Made by a program: the position numbers and the translations under genes. The notes under the pieces are model-generated. The model was not told the DNA's origin. It worked only from the letters and a program-made list of their open reading frames with translations, and searched no databases. Of a DNA stretch of 24,106 nucleotides, positions 1 to 5,825 are shown piece by piece (the stretch's first letter is position 1; the number at the start of each line of letters is the position of its first letter). The stretch spans positions 1-24,106 of the forward strand of contig JAEWEO010000021.1 in NCBI GenBank assembly GCA_023389295.1. Reading direction: 5' to 3'. Source of the DNA: Bacillota bacterium (GTDB lineage Bacteria > Bacillota > Clostridia > Lachnospirales > Lachnospiraceae).

Positions 1-425
1 TTTGTTAGGTTATCCTCATCTCCAATTTGTTTCATGAATTCATCATAAAGCAAGGTGTTCTGTTCAAGATAATTTTTGTTAAGGGCATCTTCTAGTTCTT
101 TGTTCTCTAAGCCCTCTACTTGTGGGATTTTAATATCTAATTCCTTTGATTCATCTTGATACTGATATTCTCTAAAGGTAATGACTTCTACCAGTTTATT
201 GATTACCGGAACATTTGACATTGCTCTTGCTACGTTTGGATTTAGGTTGACGGTACCAATCGTTAGAACTAAGATGGCAGCAGCCGATGTTGCAAAGGTT
301 AGAAGAATTTTCTTTCGTTTCATCTTTTTCTCCTCATGTAAGATTGTTTTTTTAACAAGAAACTCTAATTCCTCCGGTATTTTGGTATCTAGATGATTTT
401 GCTTTAACTGATCCAACTGTTTCAT
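1..425 (-). CDS. rsiV: RsiV-like anti-sigma-V factor (3' part outside window)
   Basis: Membrane-anchored anti-sigma factor that would hold the neighbouring SigV inactive until cleaved. About 141 residues are visible. There is a charged cytoplasmic N-terminus (1-38), one membrane helix (about 39-60), then the start of the extracellular domain. The stretch around NPNVARAMSNVPVINKLVEV (62-81) closely resembles, from memory, Bacillus subtilis RsiV just after its helix. The ARA at 66-68 gives an AxA signal-peptidase site, as expected for a RsiV that is processed after lysozyme binding. The ATG at 425-423 is preceded by GAGG at a good distance. It lies 46 bp downstream of the sigma gene on the same strand, so the two form an operon. 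The C-terminal lysozyme-binding DUF3298-type part lies beyond the left edge and cannot be checked. Confidence 0.85.
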   Translation of the reverse strand, partial: MKQLDQLKQNHLDTKIPEELEFLVKKTILHEEKKMKRKKILLTFATSAAAILVLTIGTVNLNPNVARAMSNVPVINKLVEVITFREYQYQDESKELDIKIPQVEGLENKELEDALNKNYLEQNTLLYDEFMKQIGDEDNLT

Positions 426-471
426 AATTAACCTCAATTCTTATCAATTGATGTAGGGTTTATTTGGTGTC

Positions 472-963
472 TCATTTCCTATCCTCCAGCTCCAACCGGA
501 GTTTTTTTAAAGAAGAATAAAACCTTGACTTAATGGTGTTAACATTTTCATTTAAGACCTTTGCAATATCTTCAAAAGTCATATCTTCAAAATAATGCAA
601 CGTTACCACGGTCTTATGTTTTGTAGGAAGCTGATCAAGAGCTGCAAGTAGATCATAGTCTTCGTAATGATCCCACTTGGTTGGTCCAATAATTTCCAAC
701 TCCTCATCTTCGACATATACATATTTTTTATTTTTCTTAATGTAATCAATGGAGGTATTAACAACAATCCGATAGAACCAAGATTTTATGGCAGAAGTAT
801 TATTTATTTTATTTGATCCTGTGAGAGCCTTACAAATAGATTCTTGTACAATATCAAGTGCATCCTCTTGATTACGTACATAGCTATAGGCTATGCGATA
901 ATAGGACTCACGATGTTCCAATAAAAAATCTGTAAGGATATCTTGGTTTGTCTTTTGCTGCAT
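472..963 (-). CDS. sigV: ECF sigma factor, SigV type
   Basis: RNA polymerase sigma factor of the extracytoplasmic-function class, 163 residues. Region 2 spans about 12-80, with the DALDIVQESICKA core-binding motif (34-46) and SWFYRIVVNTSIDYIKK (61-77). Region 4 spans about 105-157, with LPTKHKTVVTLHYFEDMTFE (112-131) and the helix-turn-helix IAKVLNENVNTIKSRFYSSL (133-152). The ATG at 963-961 is chosen because AAGAGGGG sits 8 bases upstream of it. A longer reading from a TTG at 984 would place that Shine-Dalgarno inside the coding region. It is followed by the RsiV-like anti-sigma gene, which supports the SigV identity. A candidate ECF promoter lies upstream, suggesting autoregulation. Confidence 0.88.
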   Translation of the reverse strand: MQQKTNQDILTDFLLEHRESYYRIAYSYVRNQEDALDIVQESICKALTGSNKINNTSAIKSWFYRIVVNTSIDYIKKNKKYVYVEDEELEIIGPTKWDHYEDYDLLAALDQLPTKHKTVVTLHYFEDMTFEDIAKVLNENVNTIKSRFYSSLKKLRLELEDRK

Positions 964-1047
964 AATATAATCCCCTCTTGTCAATTACTGATGAATATGT
1001 CTATCTTGATTGAAATAAGTTTGCATGCAATATCTCATTCTAATAAT

Positions 1048-1079
1048 AAGACAGTATATGAGCAGAAAAAGTTGAAACA
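1048..1079 (-). promoter_or_regulatory. Candidate ECF-type promoter of sigV-rsiV
   Basis: On the minus strand the sequence reads TTTCAAC, then a spacer, then TGTCTTA. The spacing between CAAC and TGTC is 17 bases. This resembles the general ECF pattern (AAC in the -35 element, a CGTC-like -10 element) and lies about 85 bases upstream of the sigV start. The match is by eye and the -10 is imperfect (TGTC rather than CGTC). Confidence 0.4.
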
Positions 1080-1100
1080 AATTTGAAAAAATTAAGCAAC

Positions 1101-2225
1101 CTAATCCATTGCCAGGGAAATGAGATTGATATCGGAAGAAAAACCCTTCAAATTGTAAAGAACGAGTACCTCATTAATTTGATTCTCCTTGATATAGTCT
1201 AGGAGCGATGCTTTATAGTAACGCAAATCAACGACGGTAATCTCTTCGTAATCTGTTAATGCAAATTGTACCCAGGTATTTGCATAAGAATCCTTAATCA
1301 GCAACAGCTTCTCGCCGTTTTTATTTGAGGTAGTGATATGAGTAATGGGTTGATTCGCATTTAAGAAGACGGAGTACTTATCTTTCTTAGTTAAGTAGCT
1401 TCTCTCATAAATGGTATCTGTGATTTTTCCACCCAAGTTATAATCAACCGTTATCTTGCCAAGCTCCTTATGCTTCATAGCCGTTAGGATATCGGGGCTT
1501 GCAAGGTAGTAGTGAGATTTCGAATAAGTAGTACCAAAAAACTGGTCATTCAATATCTCTTCCTCATAATCGTTAAGATTGGTAGTAGGTTTTCCAATTT
1601 GCTCCCTATAGGAGTGGTAAGAATAATAAGCCCCTAACGAAGTCCAGTGATGATCTGTCTTATAATAAATATATTCCTTATCATGAGCAGATAAAGTATT
1701 GCTGACATCGATGAAGTTAGGCAGGTAATCAGAGGCTTTATTAAGTAACTCTTTTTGGTCTACCTCCGGTGCATAGGTAGGTAATTTTTCCTTTAAGATC
1801 ATAGACGCTGTTGGGACTAGAGTAGTGTGAACCAAAATATTATATTCCTCTTTAACTTTATTGGTAAACTCTAAAATATAATTCAAGTTTTGTTCAAATT
1901 GCTCTCGGTCTATGGTGTCAAACATCTCGATCAGGTAATCATCCTCAGCAAAATAGACACCGTTTGAAGCCCCCTTTTGCAACAAGCGTTCTGATAAGGT
2001 TTTTATACCAACCCATTGATCTCGAAATACAAATTGATCTGTAATATAGTCATCAAATTCCTCCGTAAAGTTTCCGTTCAATAATGATTTTAAGGAGAAC
2101 TTTGGTGCTTGTGCCAAATATCGGTTCTCGTTCTCGGAATATGATCTAGTAGGGACGGCTAGGTTTAGTAGGCTAAGAAGAGATAGAATAATTACAAAGA
2201 TTCCTACTGTAATTTTGGAATTCAT
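1101..2225 (-). CDS. DHHW-family (AlgJ/AlgX-like SGNH) protein, partner of MBOAT
   Basis: Probable extracytoplasmic partner of the adjacent MBOAT acyltransferase in O-acylation of a surface polymer, 374 residues. An N-terminal membrane anchor or uncleaved signal covers about 5-25. The signature DHHW is at 191-194, followed by TSLGAYYSY. A serine motif, LLLIKDSYANTW, lies near the C-terminus (Ser313). In the AlgX/AlgJ families the DxH/Ser residues form an SGNH-hydrolase-like triad, so the layout agrees with that fold. It starts 10 bp after the MBOAT stop with a strong AGGAGGTGAACC before the ATG, so the two genes are co-transcribed and probably translationally coupled. The polymer (peptidoglycan, teichoic acid or exopolysaccharide) cannot be told from the sequence. 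Confidence 0.83.
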   Translation of the reverse strand: MNSKITVGIFVIILSLLSLLNLAVPTRSYSENENRYLAQAPKFSLKSLLNGNFTEEFDDYITDQFVFRDQWVGIKTLSERLLQKGASNGVYFAEDDYLIEMFDTIDREQFEQNLNYILEFTNKVKEEYNILVHTTLVPTASMILKEKLPTYAPEVDQKELLNKASDYLPNFIDVSNTLSAHDKEYIYYKTDHHWTSLGAYYSYHSYREQIGKPTTNLNDYEEEILNDQFFGTTYSKSHYYLASPDILTAMKHKELGKITVDYNLGGKITDTIYERSYLTKKDKYSVFLNANQPITHITTSNKNGEKLLLIKDSYANTWVQFALTDYEEITVVDLRYYKASLLDYIKENQINEVLVLYNLKGFSSDINLISLAMD

Positions 2226-2235
2226 GGTTCACCTC

Positions 2236-3648
2236 CTAAAAACGAAAATATAAAAATGGGTTATAGGTACTGTCGACTACATATGCAATCGATAGTAGAA
2301 ATACAATTACTGCAGGTATATTTATTGCAAGGTTAGCTAAGAAAGACCTCTCCTTCCTAGGGGAGAAGAAGGTATGATAGATTTTATTCGGAAGCGGTGT
2401 ACTAGCCAAAATTAATAGAATGAGCATAACCAGGGAGGTCTTTAATAGGTACAAAGAAGTGGTATCATATAAAACAATACCATTTCCTCCGAATAGATAG
2501 CCTAGATAACGTATTCCTTCAGAAATATTATCAAAAGCAAAAATCGTCCAGCCAACGATGATAGCGAATAGTGTATAAATATGTGTAATAACTTTCGGAA
2601 GCTTTTTTAATATATCTAATAAGAAAATTTTCTCTATCAGTAAAAGAACGCAAAAATAAGCGCCCCATACAACAAAGTTCCAACTAGCGCCGTGCCAGAT
2701 ACCGGTTAGAAGCCAGACGATGGCAATGTTTCTAAGTTGTTTGGATAATCCTTTTTTATTTCCACCCAGGGGAATATAAACATAATCTTTAAACCACGTG
2801 CTTAAGGAGATATGCCATCTTCTCCAAAACTCCGTGATGCTTCTTGAGATGTAGGGATAATTAAAATTCTCTAAAAAGTTAAAGCCAAACATTTTACCAA
2901 GACCGATGGCCATATCAGAGTATCCTGAGAAATCAAAATATATCTGGAAAGAGAACGCCAAGATACCAAGCCAGGCACTTAGAACGCTCATCCTTGATGT
3001 TCCATAGGAAGAAATAGTATCCCAAACAATGCCGATACTATTGGCTAACAGAACTTTTTTAGCCAGTCCGGTTATGAAGCGTCGAACTCCGCAAGCAAAC
3101 TGGTCAATGGATTCTTTGCGATTATCTAATTCCTCTGCAATTGTCGAATAACGGACGATTGGACCTGCAATCAATTGTGGAAATAATGTAACAAAGGCAG
3201 CAAAGTTTATGATGTTTCTCTGAACTTTTGTTTCATTTCGGTAAACATCAATAGTATAGGACATGGTCTGGAAAGTATAGAAGGAAATACCAATGGGTAA
3301 AGGAATTGCTAATAGAGGAATACTTAATCCGAAGATTTGATTGATATTAGCAATGATAAAATCACTATATTTAAAGATCCCGAGTAAACCAAGATTAATG
3401 GTTATAGAGGATATGAGAGCTGCTTTAGCTTTTGGCAGACCACGATACTGATCAATCAGACGCCCGCAAACATAATCCACGATGGAGGAAAAGAACATGA
3501 GGGAAATATAGATGGGTTCACCCCAGGCATAGAAAATCAAACTAAAGCATAAGAGTACTCCATTACGGAACCGGGTGGGAACGATAAAGTAGGTGAGGAG
3601 TACAAGAGGCAGGAAAACAAATAAAAAGTTTACGCTGCTAAATACCAT
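2236..3648 (-). CDS. MBOAT-family membrane O-acyltransferase (AlgI/DltB-like)
   Basis: Multi-pass membrane protein of 470 residues that moves an acyl group, usually acetyl, across the membrane to a surface polymer. Hallmarks are SGYSDMAIGLG (241-251), the FWRRWHISLSTWF block (274-286) and the invariant histidine in TGIWHGASWNF (His319). The length is typical for AlgI/PatA-type proteins. The RBS AGGAGGTACTT precedes the ATG. It is followed at once by the DHHW partner gene and preceded by a structured 65-base intergenic element and a DUF4358 lipoprotein. The MBOAT-DHHW pairing favours a carbohydrate acetyltransferase over D-alanylation, because no dltA, dltC or dltD gene is present nearby. Confidence 0.92.
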   Translation of the reverse strand: MVFSSVNFLFVFLPLVLLTYFIVPTRFRNGVLLCFSLIFYAWGEPIYISLMFFSSIVDYVCGRLIDQYRGLPKAKAALISSITINLGLLGIFKYSDFIIANINQIFGLSIPLLAIPLPIGISFYTFQTMSYTIDVYRNETKVQRNIINFAAFVTLFPQLIAGPIVRYSTIAEELDNRKESIDQFACGVRRFITGLAKKVLLANSIGIVWDTISSYGTSRMSVLSAWLGILAFSFQIYFDFSGYSDMAIGLGKMFGFNFLENFNYPYISRSITEFWRRWHISLSTWFKDYVYIPLGGNKKGLSKQLRNIAIVWLLTGIWHGASWNFVVWGAYFCVLLLIEKIFLLDILKKLPKVITHIYTLFAIIVGWTIFAFDNISEGIRYLGYLFGGNGIVLYDTTSLYLLKTSLVMLILLILASTPLPNKIYHTFFSPRKERSFLANLAINIPAVIVFLLSIAYVVDSTYNPFLYFRF

Positions 3649-3666
3649 AAGTACCTCCTAAAATTT

Positions 3667-3731
3667 CAGTCCCAAAGTATCTACGTAGTAAAAATTGATC
3701 ATAGCATACTTACTACAAGACATTGGGACTG
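3667..3731. repeat. Structured inverted-repeat element in the MBOAT leader
   Basis: A perfect 9-bp inverted repeat, CAGTCCCAA (3667-3675) and TTGGGACTG (3723-3731), encloses 47 bases. The enclosed segment holds further complementary pieces: GTAGTAA with TTACTAC, and an overlapping alternative, AAGTAT with ATACTT. On the transcribed (minus) strand the outer stem ends 7 bases before the AGGAGG of the MBOAT gene. Neither strand has a U-tract after the stem, so it is not a classical terminator. Within the loop the minus strand also has TGCTATGAT, an extended -10-like sequence. Function unknown. Confidence 0.5.
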
Positions 3732-3784
3732 ATGATATTAATAACAATTGTAATGTGTAATTTTGTTGCTTAGTAATAAATTAC

Positions 3785-4405
3785 TTATTTAAAACATTCT
3801 TCAAATGCATTAACTGCTTTTGCAACTTCATCCTTTGCAAAGGTTGCTGCTTCTTCCTCAGTAGGATTTTCTCTTTCGTCAATTGCACCTACTAATAGGA
3901 AACATACAAAATCTCCGTTACGAACTACCTGTGTTGCATTAACTTTAGCTAAGTTCATAGGATATTGAAGAGATTCGTTGATTTTACTTTCTTTTGCAGC
4001 ATTTAAGGCAGCTTCTACAGCATCCGCTTTTCCTTCTGCGGCCTTAACAACTACAACACGGTCTGCATGTGCACCAATCATCGGCATCTCAGCGCGAACC
4101 TCTTCATACATGTCTGAAGTTAAGCCGAATTCTGATTCTAAAAAGTCTGCCGGGATTTCCATATTTGGAAGATAACTATCACCGTAAGCAGCTTTAATCG
4201 CCTCATAAATTTCATCTACAGTAACATCTGTTTTGTCCGCGTTATCGGAAGTATCTTTATCATTAGTATCAGTACCATTTGTATTCTCAGTATTTGCATT
4301 GTTATCGTCTGTATTGGAGGAACCGGAATTGTTAGTGCTGGAACATCCTGCTAATAACATGGTTAACATGGAAATTGTTAATAGAATTGTAAGTAGTTTT
4401 TTCAT
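3785..4405 (-). CDS. DUF4358-type lipoprotein
   Basis: Predicted surface lipoprotein of unknown biochemical function, 206 residues. It has a signal peptide with lipobox LLAGC (Cys21), then a low-complexity Ser/Asn/Thr/Asp-rich linker (22-60). A compact domain (about 62-206) starts TVDEIYEAIKAAYGDSYLPN and contains MIGAHADRVVVVKAAEGKAD and GDFVCFLLVGA. From family memory this resembles DUF4358 lipoproteins, which in clostridia often sit beside MBOAT and DHHW genes, as here. The RBS AGAAGG precedes the ATG. It follows the candidate anti-sigma gene by 27 bases and probably belongs to the same operon. A role in the O-acylation machinery is inferred only from neighbourhood. Confidence 0.75.
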   Translation of the reverse strand: MKKLLTILLTISMLTMLLAGCSSTNNSGSSNTDDNNANTENTNGTDTNDKDTSDNADKTDVTVDEIYEAIKAAYGDSYLPNMEIPADFLESEFGLTSDMYEEVRAEMPMIGAHADRVVVVKAAEGKADAVEAALNAAKESKINESLQYPMNLAKVNATQVVRNGDFVCFLLVGAIDERENPTEEEAATFAKDEVAKAVNAFEECFK

Positions 4406-4432
4406 ATTAATTACCTTCTTTCTTTTACATCA

Positions 4433-5020
4433 TTATTTTGTATTATTGTCTTGTTGAAAATCCTCTAGTCGCTCAGTCGTTATAACTTCGCCATAAGAGT
4501 TACGATAAATATCATTTCCCTCATCAAAGAGAAATATATCCATAATCTGAGTATTACCCAAGTTAACTTGGAGAAAGAGGATTGCGGTTTGCCCTTTACT
4601 CAAAGAGAAAAGTTCATTATTAACATTAAGGGTGGTCAAATCGGTAAAGGAACCTTTATAAGTATGAGTGAGAACTAATTCTACTTGATTGCTCTCCTCA
4701 ATTGCCCTAACCTCGATGATTTCCGTAGCATCCTCAAACAACTGCTCCGTATACGAAAGCATTCGTGCGACACTAGGTGAAGGAATATCCGCTTCGCTTT
4801 GTTTTGGTATATTAGTAATTTGATAAACAGTAGCAGATAACAATAATAAAAAGCTGGCTGCTATTGCAGAATACCTAATACGCCTAAGGTAGTTGCGGTT
4901 AGAGGAGGTGTTTTGCTTGTGGTAAGGTTGCTTAATTCTTGGAGGTAACATCTCTTGGTTTGTGGCAAACTCCTTGGCCTTGTCATAAACACCGGCCAAA
5001 AACTCACGATCAGATTTCAT
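4433..5020 (-). CDS. Single-pass membrane protein, candidate anti-sigma factor
   Basis: Unrecognised protein of 195 residues. It has a basic cytoplasmic N-terminus (1-49), one membrane helix (about 50-67, SAIAASFLLLLSATVYQI), and an external domain (about 75-195) with predicted beta-rich segments such as VELVLTHTYKGSF and TAILFLQVNL. The gene overlaps the ECF sigma gene by 11 bases, and its RBS AAAGGAGG lies inside the end of the sigma gene. This coupling and topology are typical of sigma/anti-sigma pairs. No zinc-finger motif (HxxxCxxC) is present in the N-terminus, so it would be a non-ZAS type if it is an anti-sigma. The assignment rests on position and topology. Confidence 0.6.
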   Translation of the reverse strand: MKSDREFLAGVYDKAKEFATNQEMLPPRIKQPYHKQNTSSNRNYLRRIRYSAIAASFLLLLSATVYQITNIPKQSEADIPSPSVARMLSYTEQLFEDATEIIEVRAIEESNQVELVLTHTYKGSFTDLTTLNVNNELFSLSKGQTAILFLQVNLGNTQIMDIFLFDEGNDIYRNSYGEVITTERLEDFQQDNNTK

Positions 5021-5558
5021 AGGAAAAACCTCCTTTCTCCATAATCTGTTTTAACCGTTTTTTCGCGCGGTGAGATAAAACTTTAATTGCTGGTACAGAC
5101 TTATTCATAATAGTAGCAGCTTCGCTCATGGTGAGACCATTTAAATCAATTAGTGTTATGACCTGACGATATTCCGGTTTTAATAACGGTATTGCATTTT
5201 TTAAATAAGAAATATCATCATGTCGAAAAATAATATCTTCGAGAGAATGGGTGTCTTTTGCATCCACATCTTCAAGGGGAAGAGTTAGATACTTTGATTC
5301 CTTTCGCAAAAAATCAACAGCTCGTCTTTTACCTAACATAAATAGAAAGGTCTTAAACTCATAGACCATCTGGTATCGGTCCGGATTCACATAGATATAT
5401 GCAAATACCTCCTGAGCAATTTCCTCAGCAATATGATAATTATTCACATAATGCATGATAAAATAAACCAATCCATGCCGATGGCGTATCACCAGCTCTT
5501 CGAAGGATGGAATATCCCCCTTCAAAAAGGCAGAATACAAAGCTTTGTCTGAAATCAT
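5010..5558 (-). CDS. ECF-family RNA polymerase sigma factor
   Basis: Sigma-70-like ECF factor of 182 residues. Region 2 spans about 15-88: SFEELVIRHRHGLVYFIMHY, EEIAQEVFAYIY (45-56), and FKTFLFMLGKRRAVDFLRKE (68-87). Region 4 spans about 115-172: IPLLKPEYRQVITLIDLNGL (123-142) and the helix-turn-helix MSEAATIMNKSVPAIKVLSH (144-163). GAGGTG stands 8 bases before the ATG at 5558. It is the first gene of a run comprising the membrane protein, the DUF4358 lipoprotein and perhaps the acyltransferase pair. An ECF-like motif upstream suggests autoregulation. The subgroup and signal cannot be assigned from sequence alone. Confidence 0.9.
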   Translation of the reverse strand: MISDKALYSAFLKGDIPSFEELVIRHRHGLVYFIMHYVNNYHIAEEIAQEVFAYIYVNPDRYQMVYEFKTFLFMLGKRRAVDFLRKESKYLTLPLEDVDAKDTHSLEDIIFRHDDISYLKNAIPLLKPEYRQVITLIDLNGLTMSEAATIMNKSVPAIKVLSHRAKKRLKQIMEKGGFSYEI

Positions 5559-5600
5559 TCGAAGTGCACCTCATTTGACTTTCCTTTGTTAACATCTATT

Positions 5601-5628
5601 ATTCGTTGTAAATCTAAAATAGTTACAC
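5601..5628 (-). promoter_or_regulatory. Candidate ECF-type promoter of the second sigma operon
   Basis: The minus strand reads GTGTAAC, a 16-base spacer, then CGAAT, located 43 bases upstream of the sigma start. AAC in the -35 and a CG-starting -10 at 16 bases fit the ECF pattern, so the sigma factor may drive its own operon. Identified by eye only. Confidence 0.4.
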
Positions 5629-5713
5629 CTATTTTTATATTATTTCTTAATTATAACACTATAATACAAAAAAATCTTAAGATAAAGGTATTTTCATCAA
5701 GCTTTACAAGACG

Positions 5714-5754
5714 AAAAAGGAGATAAAACGGTAAGCTCGTTTATCTCCTTTTGA
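5714..5754 (-). terminator. Rho-independent terminator of the AraC-GH39 gene
   Basis: Long hairpin. On the minus strand GGAGATAAACG, a 7-base loop AGCTTAC, then CGTTTTATCTCC (one bulged base) is followed by TTTTT. It lies about 70 bases after the stop of the AraC-GH39 gene and in front of the sigma promoter. On the plus strand a shorter TTTT also follows the stem. Confidence 0.8.
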
Positions 5755-5825
5755 GATGACATGATTAGGTAATTGAAAAATTCATAAACTTTAGGGTATT
5801 GAATACATAATAAATACTTGTTTTA

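Noticed and set aside
181..396. Plus-strand open frame over the rsiV-like gene
   Set aside because: It is antisense to a clearly recognisable RsiV-like sequence and has no ribosome binding site.
964..984. Longer SigV start at a TTG at 984
   Set aside because: The AAGAGGGG ribosome binding site falls inside that extension and is well placed for the ATG at 963.
2236..3648. MBOAT gene as dltB of a D-alanylation operon
   Set aside because: No dltA, dltC or dltD gene is adjacent and the partner is a DHHW protein, which fits O-acylation systems better.
3667..3731. Inverted repeat read as a miniature transposable element
   Set aside because: No target-site duplication flanks the 9-bp repeats and no second copy is visible in the window.
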